39,254 nucleotides of DNA from a virus (IMGVR_UViG_3300036791_000325:1-39254), one strand, 5' to 3'. Counted from the first letter of the stretch, positions 31,552 through 38,898 are shown. The notes: generated by a model from the sequence alone, not told the origin. Numbers and translations are program-made.

Positions 31552-31866
31552 ATGAATTTTACAACCTTCGTTCGCAAGCCATTTGTCGTTGACGCCGTTG
31601 AAGTTACGGCGGAAAATATTTCTGAAGTAGCCAAATATGTAGGTGATTTGCGAGAGAAAGAGGATGGTACTCCTTATATTCTTGTAGATCGTCGTCTCGT
31701 TCCGAATGTTGCCCGTGTGTTTCCTGGTTTTTTCATGACGAAGATGGGGGAGAACGTACGGTGTTACTCGAGGAAGATCTTCAAAGATCAGTTCATCATT
31801 CAGACAGCAGAGATCAAGCCATGGGTAGAGTTCATGGCCAACGATAAGCCTCCGCCCCCTTCATAG
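31552..31866 (+). CDS. Small conserved phage protein
   Basis: 104 residues. The start KPFVVDAVEVTAENISEVAKYV and the later PGFFMTKMGENVRCYSRKIFKDQF match a small beta-rich phage family seen beside replication genes; role unknown. The end is proline-rich. Its stop is ten bases before promoter P9. Confidence 0.55.
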   Translation: MNFTTFVRKPFVVDAVEVTAENISEVAKYVGDLREKEDGTPYILVDRRLVPNVARVFPGFFMTKMGENVRCYSRKIFKDQFIIQTAEIKPWVEFMANDKPPPPS

Positions 31867-31875
31867 CTTTTCATG

Positions 31876-31907
31876 TTCGCAGAAAAAACAAACCATATAG
31901 TGAGAGA
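31876..31907 (+). promoter_or_regulatory. Phage-type promoter P9 (TATAGT class)
   Basis: TTCGCA at 31876, A-run, ACAA, and TATAGT at 31896 with a 14-base gap, then GAGAGA. It drives about 550 bases without a gene. Confidence 0.75.
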
Positions 31908-32004
31908 GACAGGAGGATAGATCCACGAGGTTCGTAAGAACTGAGGAAGCCGAGATAAGACATTACGATGTCGATACGTCGGGGAGCCTGTTAATCTCTT
32001 TTTT
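31902..32004 (+). ncRNA. Candidate structured small RNA d
   Basis: Stems seen: ACAGG (31909) with CCTGT (31987) closing the element, with GAGA (about 31902) and TCTC (31995) extending it; GGA-TCC near 31915; GTTC-GTAA-GAAC at 31930-31941; CCGA (31950) with TCGG (31979) enclosing GACAT-TACG-ATGTC (31959-31972). The element ends in TCTCTTTTTT. It has the same promoter, 5'-3' pairing and U-run as RNAs a, b and c but unrelated interior sequence. Confidence 0.65.
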
Positions 32005-32007
32005 GTC

Positions 32008-32440
32008 GACTGAGCGACGCTAAAAAGGCTTTAAGCTCAGTGCGTGAGGCGCTAAGGGCTTCTGGGAAGTTGATCCTTACTGTCTGTGATGGATGGAGGC
32101 CCGCCCCTTCCCTCTCCATGTCAGACCGCCTCGATAGACTGTGAAGGAAAACACAGAGCGCATTGACTTGATCAGTCAGTGTTCAGGTAAAAAAGAAACC
32201 ACATTCGTAGAGCGTTATAGCTCCGGAGGCAATAGGGTATTTCTCTTGCGAAATAACCGCCAAGAGTTACAAGCAAGATTGTGACCACGAATGGACGACT
32301 TGGTGGGGTGCGCATACCAGCAGACAGGAACTGTGAACCACGCACATCTTCTTGCTAATGCCACTACACGGATACATTAAGAAAGGGGTATCTGTGGCGG
32401 TAGTGCTGTCCGGTCGGGTCGGACCATTGGCAAACCACCA
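32008..32440 (+). ncRNA. Candidate large folded non-coding RNA
   Basis: About 430 bases between the U-run of RNA d and the next gene, with no usable open frame on either strand. Stems visible: ACTGAGC (32009) with GCTCAGT (32035); CTTC-TGG-GAAG; ATGGAG with CTCCAT; CTGTG with CACAG; CATTGACT with AGTCAGTG; CATTCGT (32202) with ACGAATG (32287), closing a four-way junction; GGTATTTC with GAAAT-ACC; GTGCG with CGCAC; ACGGATAC with GTATCTGT. Loop AGCAAGA (32272) matches TCTTGCT (32350), a possible pseudoknot. It may be one RNA with element d. Confidence 0.6.
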
Positions 32441-32451
32441 AAGGAGAACTG

Positions 32452-32766
32452 ATGGTTGAGCCTACTACTGAGAAATTAGCTAAAGCTTTGGAAGAAGTTA
32501 ATGCTCCTTCAGAGATGATTTACAAAGCCAGGGCTGGGTATTATGATGACTTCAAAAGCCCCCTAGCTATGCCAGAAATGCAGCTACTGGCTGATGCTAG
32601 AATGTACAACCTGGAATCAATTGCTCAAGGTGTAATGGAAGGTAAGTGGGACAGCACTAAAGAAGAATCTGATGAATGGGCAAAAAGCCCCGAGGGTCAA
32701 GAAGTGTTTGATCAACTTGTGAGACCTAATCGTCAACAACGACGGCATCCAAAAGGAGGAAAATGA
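32452..32766 (+). CDS. Small conserved phage protein
   Basis: 104 residues after AAAGGAG. The middle (APSEMIYKARAGYYDDFKSPLAMPEMQLLADA) is typical of a small phage family often encoded near replication genes; the end is basic (RPNRQQRRHPKGGK) and might contact nucleic acid. Overlaps the next start as ATGA. Confidence 0.6.
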   Translation: MVEPTTEKLAKALEEVNAPSEMIYKARAGYYDDFKSPLAMPEMQLLADARMYNLESIAQGVMEGKWDSTKEESDEWAKSPEGQEVFDQLVRPNRQQRRHPKGGK

Positions 32767-32840
32767 AGTTTACTTTTGCCGATCTTATGCTACTTGTAAT
32801 TGCAGTTTGCTCAATTTTGATTACTGTTAAAATTTACTAG
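32763..32840 (+). CDS. 25-residue membrane peptide
   Basis: ATG overlapping the preceding stop, right after AAAGGAGGAA. The product MKFTFADLMLLVIAVCSILI is almost all one membrane segment, ending TVKIY. Too short for family assignment. Overlap at both ends (ATGA, then TAGTG) argues that it is translated. Confidence 0.6.
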   Translation: MKFTFADLMLLVIAVCSILITVKIY

Positions 32841-32992
32841 TGAGAATACGCATATCTGTTGACTATCGTAAAGATTTAGTTCATTTATGGTATTATCGAA
32901 ACGTTTGCGGAGAACGTTGTTTAAGTTTTCGCTTACCCTTTATCAAACAGGATGGTCTTGCAAGAATAAAACACAAAAAACGAAAGGAATAG
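32840..32992 (+). CDS. 50-residue basic protein
   Basis: GTG start overlapping the preceding stop by one base. The product is basic (start RIRISVDYRKDLVHLWYYR, end IKHKKRKE) with two cysteines (CGERC). No family recognised. The overlap and a ribosome site for the next gene in its last codons support it. Confidence 0.5.
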   Translation: MRIRISVDYRKDLVHLWYYRNVCGERCLSFRLPFIKQDGLARIKHKKRKE

Positions 32993-32995
32993 CGG

Positions 32996-33304
32996 GTGGC
33001 TGCTAATAAGTATATCGTTTTTAATCGTGAAGAATTCGAAGAATTTCTAAGAAGTACATTCGATTTTTTGAATCCAAACATGTTCAAACCTCTTGACGAA
33101 CATGAAATTAAAGACGCCGTAATTATTAGGCGGCAGGATTATTTCGCAAGCCCATGTCTCCTTACTTATGCCGCAATGATATCTTTGGTAGCAGAAAACC
33201 ATCCTAATAAAAAGACTAAATCAGAGCTGCAAATTATTGCTGATTATTTCCACGAGCAAGGGGTATTGGCCGGGGACGAAGCTTGGAAACTCCCCACTCC
33301 TTAA
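32996..33304 (+). CDS. Small conserved phage protein
   Basis: 102 residues, GTG start after AAAGGAATAGCGG. The sequence VIIRRQDYFASPCLLTYAAMISLVAENHP followed by IADYFHEQGVLAGDEAWKLP is recognisable in other phages, without known role. Helical, no membrane segment. A terminator follows. Confidence 0.6.
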   Translation: MAANKYIVFNREEFEEFLRSTFDFLNPNMFKPLDEHEIKDAVIIRRQDYFASPCLLTYAAMISLVAENHPNKKTKSELQIIADYFHEQGVLAGDEAWKLPTP

Positions 33305-33312
33305 TTAATCGC

Positions 33313-33342
33313 AAGGAGAGTCATACTGTGATTCTCCTTTTT
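33313..33342 (+). terminator. Intrinsic terminator with SD-like stem
   Basis: AAGGAGA pairs with TCTCCTT, with an inner TCA/TGA pair, then further T. The 5' arm again carries AAGGAG. Confidence 0.85.
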
Positions 33343-33368
33343 ACCTTTGTATATAAAAGGAGGTGATG

Positions 33369-34556
33369 ATGGATATCGACTTGATGGAGCATCAATCTTC
33401 TGCTGCAGATTTATTAGGTAATGGAAAAATATTGTACGGAGCTGTAGGTGCAGGGAAATCCGCTACGGCTTTGGCTTATTACATGAAAGAAGAAAAGGAC
33501 CGAGATATTTATGTCATCACCACAGCAAAGAAGCGTGACTCTCTCGACTGGATGGCTGAGGGAGCCCGATTTGGAATTGGGACTGAATATTCTGGGACAG
33601 TGGCTGGTAAACTTACTGTCGACTCCTGGAACAATGTTGCTAAGTATAAAGATGAAACTGGAGCGTTCTTCATATTCGATGAACAGCGTCTCGTGGGAAG
33701 TGGTAGTTGGGTCAAATCCTTCTTGCACATTGTGCGACGAAACCACTGGATACTATTAACCGCAACGCCTGGAGATAGTTGGATAGATTATGCCCCCGTC
33801 TTCATAGCAAATGGATGGTACAAGAACATAACTGAATTCAAGCGGGAACATGTCATCTATGCTCCGTACGTAAAATTCCCAATAATCCAGAGATATGTTG
33901 GGCAAGCAAAATTAGAACGTCTTCGTAACGAAATTCTTGTAGAAATGATTTACCAAAGTCATACCCAGAGAATCCTGAATTACATAGACGTTTGTTATGA
34001 TCATGATTTGTGGGATATGGCTGTACGCAAACGTTGGCATCCTTATGAAGATAGGCCGATTAGTGATGTCGGTGAGCTATTCCGAGTAATGAGAAAGATT
34101 GCCTACACACATTCAAGTCGTCTAGATACGGTTAAGATGTTTTTAAAATGCCATCCAAAACTTATCGTGTTCTATACGTTCAATTATGAATTGGATATCT
34201 TAAGAAGACTCTCGAGTGAGATAACAATAGCCGAGTGGAATGGACATAAAAAGGAGCCAGTTCCTAGCACTGATAGATGGGTTTACTTAGTTCAATATAC
34301 GTCTGGTTCGGAGGGATGGAATTGCACAGAAACTGATGCAATGATGCTATATTCATTGACGTACTCTTATAAGAACTTTATCCAATCCCAGGGGCGAATT
34401 GATAGAATTGACACCCCATTCACAAAATTGTACTACTACATCTTAACAAGTGATGCGCCTATTGATACGGCTGTAAAAAAGGCTCTGGCCGAAAAAAGGT
34501 CATTTAATGAGCGAGAACAGGCTAAAAAGTGGCATTTTCCGGCAAATAATTTTTGA
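33369..34556 (+). CDS. SF2 DNA helicase (SNF2/DEAD-like)
   Basis: 395 residues from the ATG at 33369, best spaced from AAAGGAGG. Motif I ILYGAVGAGKSATA (about 20-33), motif II FIFDEQR (about 96-102), motif III LLTATPGDSW (about 126-135), motif V QYTSGSEGWN (about 306-315) and motif VI QSQGRIDRID (about 338-347). This is the two-lobe layout of short phage SF2 helicases. It should unwind or translocate along DNA in replication or recombination together with the nucleases that follow. Confidence 0.85.
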   Translation: MDIDLMEHQSSAADLLGNGKILYGAVGAGKSATALAYYMKEEKDRDIYVITTAKKRDSLDWMAEGARFGIGTEYSGTVAGKLTVDSWNNVAKYKDETGAFFIFDEQRLVGSGSWVKSFLHIVRRNHWILLTATPGDSWIDYAPVFIANGWYKNITEFKREHVIYAPYVKFPIIQRYVGQAKLERLRNEILVEMIYQSHTQRILNYIDVCYDHDLWDMAVRKRWHPYEDRPISDVGELFRVMRKIAYTHSSRLDTVKMFLKCHPKLIVFYTFNYELDILRRLSSEITIAEWNGHKKEPVPSTDRWVYLVQYTSGSEGWNCTETDAMMLYSLTYSYKNFIQSQGRIDRIDTPFTKLYYYILTSDAPIDTAVKKALAEKRSFNEREQAKKWHFPANNF

Positions 34557-34787
34557 GTGCCGTATGGTTCGCCGGGTCTTTGCCGGGCTCTGACCTGGGA
34601 AAATAGCTATTTTAGGCACTTATGCATATATTTCTTTTACCTTAAGTTATAATAAGAACATTGTATATAAAGAAAGTAAATAATATAACAACCTCGACTA
34701 TTTTAAAAGTTTTTCAGATATATGTTTTTCGCCGAAACGCCGGAGAAATTGATTCCGGCCATAAAAAGCTAAAAAAAGAGGCAGGTC
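34557..34787. other. Intergenic region with palindromes
   Basis: 231 bases without a gene. It has two GCCGGG copies near 34571 and 34583, a perfect 14-base palindrome AAAATAGCTATTTT at 34600-34613 flanked by CCT and AGG, an AT-rich stretch with a TATAAT at 34648 but no clear upstream box, and GCCGGA paired with TCCGGC near 34739-34759. An operator or a second class of promoter is possible; nothing matches the TTCGCA-type promoter. Confidence 0.45.
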
Positions 34788-35303
34788 ATGGAAACAGCTA
34801 CACATATGCTCCACGAAATTAGAAAAACCATCGATGATTTCCCAAATTATGAAGTAACCAATTATGGTAGATTCTTCAATATCAGAACTGGAAGAGAAAT
34901 GAAGTTATCTCCAACACTAAATGGAGATTTAACTGTTGGGCTTATGAAAGATGGTCATCAATTTAGATTCTCAGCAAAAGGAATCGTTGCTAGAACTTTT
35001 GTTGAAGGAGAAAACGAAATCTTCAATACACCGATATTGCTAGATGGAGACAAATTTAATCTGCATGTAGATAACATTGTGTGGCGGCCAAGATGGTTTG
35101 CATGGCATTACACAAGACAGTTCTTTGATGTTCCGAGTTGGTACTTTTATGGACCTATTGTTGATAGAGCTACTTTAAGAGAATACCGAAATTATGTTGA
35201 AGTTGCAGTAGCACACGGTCTTCTTTGTAGGAACATTATGGCGTCGATTTATAATGGTCAACTCACATTCCCTACCCATCAAAAATTTGCCTATATTAGC
35301 TAA
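34788..35303 (+). CDS. NUMOD4-like protein
   Basis: 171 residues after AGGCAGGTC. The N-terminal part, DDFPNYEVTNYGRFFNIRTGREMKL through FSAKGIVARTFVEGEN, is a NUMOD4-type module normally found beside an HNH nuclease. No HNH motif follows; the C-terminal half (NIVWRPRWFAWHYTRQF onward) is of unknown fold. It may be a DNA-binding protein derived from a homing endonuclease, or one that acts without cutting. Confidence 0.6.
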   Translation: METATHMLHEIRKTIDDFPNYEVTNYGRFFNIRTGREMKLSPTLNGDLTVGLMKDGHQFRFSAKGIVARTFVEGENEIFNTPILLDGDKFNLHVDNIVWRPRWFAWHYTRQFFDVPSWYFYGPIVDRATLREYRNYVEVAVAHGLLCRNIMASIYNGQLTFPTHQKFAYIS

Positions 35304-35319
35304 AATATACAAAGTGTCC

Positions 35320-35345
35320 TAAAAAACAACGCATATAACGAAGAG
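35320..35345 (+). promoter_or_regulatory. Degenerate phage-type promoter P10
   Basis: A-run, ACAA, GCA and TATAAC at 35334, followed by GAAGAG, with the same ACAA-to-TATA spacing as the others. The TTCGCA box is missing: the equivalent place reads GTGTCC. It precedes the nucleases and the polymerase-like gene. Confidence 0.45.
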
Positions 35346-35373
35346 AGCGGTAGAATGTCTATTTTTTTACTGG

Positions 35374-35394
35374 TAAGGAGGAAACCATGTAATG
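35374..35394 (+). promoter_or_regulatory. Strong ribosome site leading to an ATG-TAA minimal frame
   Basis: TAAGGAGG is followed at ideal distance by ATG at 35387, which is immediately closed by TAA at 35390. The real gene start ATG at 35392 overlaps this stop (ATGTAATG). Ribosomes would start, stop and possibly restart. Confidence 0.55.
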
Positions 35395-35703
35395 AGAGAA
35401 GCTCAATATCAAGCACAACTTATAAGAAAACTTGAATCTTTATTCCCCGGTTGTTTTGTTTTGAAGAATGATTCTAGCTATAAGCCTGGTATTCCAGATC
35501 TTATAATTTTGTTTTCTAATATGTGGGCTATGCTTGAGGTTAAGCTTTCTGGAATAGCATATCTTCGCCCAAATCAAAATCATTATGTTCAGCTGTTAAA
35601 TACCATGTCTTTTGCGGCATTTATAAATCCGGAGAATGAGGAGGATGTGTTGTATGATCTTCAATGCGCATTCGGATTTATACGGCCACCACGCGTTTCT
35701 TAG
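35392..35703 (+). CDS. VRR-NUC/resolvase-like PD-(D/E)xK nuclease
   Basis: 103 residues. MREAQYQAQLIRKLESLFPGCFVLKNDSS supplies the N-terminal helix; PGIPDLIILFSNMWAMLEVK supplies the catalytic D and ExK pair of the VRR-NUC-type nuclease fold. Likely a structure-specific nuclease such as a junction resolvase acting on replication or packaging intermediates. The end overlaps the next gene by 50 bases in another frame. Confidence 0.75.
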   Translation: MREAQYQAQLIRKLESLFPGCFVLKNDSSYKPGIPDLIILFSNMWAMLEVKLSGIAYLRPNQNHYVQLLNTMSFAAFINPENEEDVLYDLQCAFGFIRPPRVS

Positions 35704-36214
35704 TCCTAGTAGTTATCATTGGATTAATTATACAGATCAAAAGTTAGAGGCAAGATTTATAGCCGCCACGGCAGCTAGAAGAGGAAGTGATTTACACGAG
35801 CTTGCTCATGAAGCAATAAGATTAGGAGTTAAATTATCAAGAGTAAATAGATCATTGGCGACTTATGTCAATGATGCCATAGGTTATAAAATGGAATGCG
35901 ATCAAATTTTATATTATTCAAATAATTGTTATGGCACTGCTGATACAATTTGTTTTCGAAGAAATAAACTTAGAATTCATGATTTAAAAACTGGTATAGT
36001 ACAAACATCAGAGCATCAACTTGAAATTTATGCGGCATTATTTTGTTTAGAATACAGCATTGATCCCTTTGAGATAGAGATTGAGCTTCGTATTTATCAG
36101 AGAGATGAAATCAGAGTGTTTGAATCATATCCAGAAACTATAATGGAAATTATGAATACGATTATAAATTTTGATAAACATATTGAATCTATTAAAGCGT
36201 CCGATCGATTTTAA
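35654..36214 (+). CDS. Cas4/RecB-like PD-(D/E)xK exonuclease
   Basis: 186 residues from the ATG at 35654, nine bases after AGGAGG; an upstream in-frame ATG lies in the ribosome site. RRGSDLHELAHEAI carries the family histidine, CYGTADTICF an Asp, IHDLKTG the D-x-K pair, and EHQLEIYAALF the Q-x-x-x-Y helix. These are the RecB-family nuclease motifs. The four-cysteine iron-sulphur cluster of true Cas4 is not evident. It probably trims DNA ends in replication or recombination. Confidence 0.75.
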   Translation: MIFNAHSDLYGHHAFLSPSSYHWINYTDQKLEARFIAATAARRGSDLHELAHEAIRLGVKLSRVNRSLATYVNDAIGYKMECDQILYYSNNCYGTADTICFRRNKLRIHDLKTGIVQTSEHQLEIYAALFCLEYSIDPFEIEIELRIYQRDEIRVFESYPETIMEIMNTIINFDKHIESIKASDRF

Positions 36215-36226
36215 AGGAGGTGTTTC

Positions 36227-38887
36227 GTGATTCTCAGCGAAGAAGAATATCTAGCTCATTATGGAACGCCTCGTCATTCTGGTCGTTATCCGTGGGGTTC
36301 TAGTGGGTGGGGGGATGCTCATCTTGATGAAACCAACACTCGAAATAAAACCTTTAGCCAGTATGTAAGAGATCTAAAAGAAAAAGGTCTTAGCGAACCT
36401 ATGATTGCACAAGGTATGGGTATGTCAACGACCCAACTTCGTGCAAGAATTTCGATTGAGAAAAATCATCAAAGGCAGTCCGATATTGCTATGGCGCAAG
36501 GATTGAAAGATAAAGGTTATTCTACTAATGCCATAGCTAAAAGAATGGGGCAACCAGAATCAACTATTAGAAATTATTTGAAGGATGGAGAAGCTGCAAA
36601 AGCAGACATTCTTACTTCAACCTCCAATATGCTTAAATCACAAGTTGATGAAAAAGGTTTTATTGATGTTGGAAAAGGTGTAGAAAATTATCTTGGTGTT
36701 AGCTCAACAAGATTAGATACTGCAGTAGAGATGCTTAAAGCTCAAGGTTATGAAGTTCATGCAGTTAATGTAAGACAAATTGCTACCGGTAAAGATACAA
36801 GAATGAAGGTTCTTGGACCACCAGGATCAACACAAAGAGAAGTTTGGCAGAATCCAGATAAGATTCAACAAATAACTAATTACTCTGATGACGGTGGTAA
36901 GTCCTACACAAAAACCACCCCTCCAATAGCGATTGATCCAAAGCGAGTTGATGTTGTTTACAAAGAACAAGGTGGTAGTAAAGCAGACGGTGTAATTTAT
37001 GTTCGTCCAGGAGTTAAAGATGTAGCGCTTGGCGGAGTAAATTATGCTCAAGTTCGTATTAAAGTTGGTGATGGGCATTACTTAAAGGGTATGGCTCTTT
37101 ACAAAGATGGATTGCCCAATGGGGTAGATCTACAATTTAATACATCTAAAAGTGATACTGGTAATAAACTTGATGCTATGAAAGAACTTAAACCAGATCC
37201 GGATCTTCCTTTTGGTTCTATAGTTCGTCAAATTGTAGATAAGCCTGGGGCTTCTAATGCTAAAGTAACCTCCGTTATGAATGTTGTTAATGATGAAGGT
37301 GATTGGGAAAAATGGTCTAGAACTTTATCTTCTCAGATGTTGTCTAAACAAAGCCCAATGCTTGCTAAGTCACAGCTTGATATGACTTATGAACAGAGAC
37401 AAAATGATTATGAGAATATAAAAAATCTTACTAATTCCACTGTTCGTAAAAGATTATTAAATGATTTCGCTGATGCTACTGATTCGGCATCTGTTAATTT
37501 AAAAGCAGCGGCTATGCCAGGGCAGGCTGTTAAAGTTCTTCTTCCTGTATCTACCCTACCTGTTACTCAAATTTATGCCCCCACCTATAAAAATGGTGAC
37601 CGTGTTGTATTGATTAGACATCCTCACGGTGGCACATTTGAGATACCGGAATTAACTGTTAACAACAATCATGCTGAATCAAGAAGACTTCTTGGTGATG
37701 CAAGAGTTGCTATAGGAATTAATCATGAAGTAGCAAAGCATTTGTCTGGTGCAGACTTTGATGGAGATACAGTATTAGTTATTCCAAATAGATCTGGAAA
37801 GATTCAAACTACTCCAGCTCTTGAAGCTCTTAAGAATTTTAATCCACATACAGAATATCCATCTTATCCTGGTATGAAACCATTGCGTAATACACAAACT
37901 GAAATGGGTATTATTTCTAATCTTATTACTGATATGACAATTAAAGGCGCCAGTCATGAGAAGATTGCTAAAGCAATTAAGCATTCAATGGTTGTTATTG
38001 ATTCTGAGAAACACAATCTTGATTATAAACGATCTTATAATGATAATGGAATAAAACAACTTAAAGAAGAATATCAGAGACAACCAGATGGTGGTGGAGG
38101 TGCAGCTACTCTTATCTCTAGAGCAGGAGCTGAGGTACGGGTACCTGAATTTAAACCCCGGTCTCAGAAAACAGGGGGCCCAATTAGTAAGACTACTGGA
38201 GAGAAAGTATACGAGCCAACAGGTAGAGTACATTGGAAGAGTGGTAAGCCAATCACTACAATCACTAAGAGGTTGGCTATTACCTCGGATGCTCGTGTCC
38301 TTTCATCCGGCACCACTATGGAATTGTACTATGCTCAGCATTCTAATAAGCTTAAGACTATGGCTAATGATGCCAGGCTTACTGCAATTAAAACCCCCCC
38401 TTCGAAATACATACCATCTGCTAAGAGGGCGTACCATTCTGAAGTGGCCTCCCTTGATTCTAAATTGGCCCTTGCCAAATCAAACGCCCCCCTTGAACGC
38501 CAGGCTCAATTAATCGCCAATAGTGTAGTAAAGGCTAAGAAGAACTACGATCCTACAATGGATAGTAAGACAGAGACTAAGATAAAGTATCAGGCTTTAG
38601 AAGAAGCTCGACGTCGTACCGGTGCTAACAAGAAGAAGATAGTGATCACTGATAAAGAATGGGAAGCCATCCAGGCTGGAGCTATCAGTGACTCTAAGCT
38701 TAGTGAGATACTAACACATGCCAACATGGATGTAGTTCGTGATCATGCTACACCTAAGGATAAACTACTGATGACTAATGCTAAGACTAACAGAGCTAAG
38801 TCTATGCTTGCGTCTGGTTACACTAGAGCTGAAGTAGCAGCTGCGCTTGGTGTCTCTCTTAGTACATTGGATAGATCAACAGTATGA
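36227..38887 (+). CDS. Putative DFDGD-type RNA polymerase with helix-turn-helix segments
   Basis: 886 residues, GTG start six bases after AAAGGAGG. Residues 8-29 carry LAHYGTPRHSGRYPWGSSGW, a motif of phage structural proteins. Two helix-turn-helix-like units follow (about 54-75 and 97-118). Region 275-310 has HYLKGMALYKDGLPNGVDLQF with K287, similar to a beta-subunit barrel. Region 457-520 has GDRVVLIRHPHGG and then HLSGADFDGDTVLVIP, where D510, D512 and D514 match the metal-binding NADFDGD of RNA polymerase beta-prime. A third helix-turn-helix (GYTRAEVAAALGVSLSTLD) ends the protein. It resembles the YonO and crAss-phage type polymerases. Activity is inferred, not shown. Confidence 0.65.
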   Translation: MILSEEEYLAHYGTPRHSGRYPWGSSGWGDAHLDETNTRNKTFSQYVRDLKEKGLSEPMIAQGMGMSTTQLRARISIEKNHQRQSDIAMAQGLKDKGYSTNAIAKRMGQPESTIRNYLKDGEAAKADILTSTSNMLKSQVDEKGFIDVGKGVENYLGVSSTRLDTAVEMLKAQGYEVHAVNVRQIATGKDTRMKVLGPPGSTQREVWQNPDKIQQITNYSDDGGKSYTKTTPPIAIDPKRVDVVYKEQGGSKADGVIYVRPGVKDVALGGVNYAQVRIKVGDGHYLKGMALYKDGLPNGVDLQFNTSKSDTGNKLDAMKELKPDPDLPFGSIVRQIVDKPGASNAKVTSVMNVVNDEGDWEKWSRTLSSQMLSKQSPMLAKSQLDMTYEQRQNDYENIKNLTNSTVRKRLLNDFADATDSASVNLKAAAMPGQAVKVLLPVSTLPVTQIYAPTYKNGDRVVLIRHPHGGTFEIPELTVNNNHAESRRLLGDARVAIGINHEVAKHLSGADFDGDTVLVIPNRSGKIQTTPALEALKNFNPHTEYPSYPGMKPLRNTQTEMGIISNLITDMTIKGASHEKIAKAIKHSMVVIDSEKHNLDYKRSYNDNGIKQLKEEYQRQPDGGGGAATLISRAGAEVRVPEFKPRSQKTGGPISKTTGEKVYEPTGRVHWKSGKPITTITKRLAITSDARVLSSGTTMELYYAQHSNKLKTMANDARLTAIKTPPSKYIPSAKRAYHSEVASLDSKLALAKSNAPLERQAQLIANSVVKAKKNYDPTMDSKTETKIKYQALEEARRRTGANKKKIVITDKEWEAIQAGAISDSKLSEILTHANMDVVRDHATPKDKLLMTNAKTNRAKSMLASGYTRAEVAAALGVSLSTLDRSTV

Positions 38888-38898
38888 AAGGAGATTGA

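Noticed and set aside
32202-32293. Cloverleaf-like stretch as a tRNA
   Set aside because: It has a seven-pair closing stem and three arms, but no GTTCRA-type T loop, no normal D loop and no usable anticodon arm, so I treat it as part of a folded RNA.
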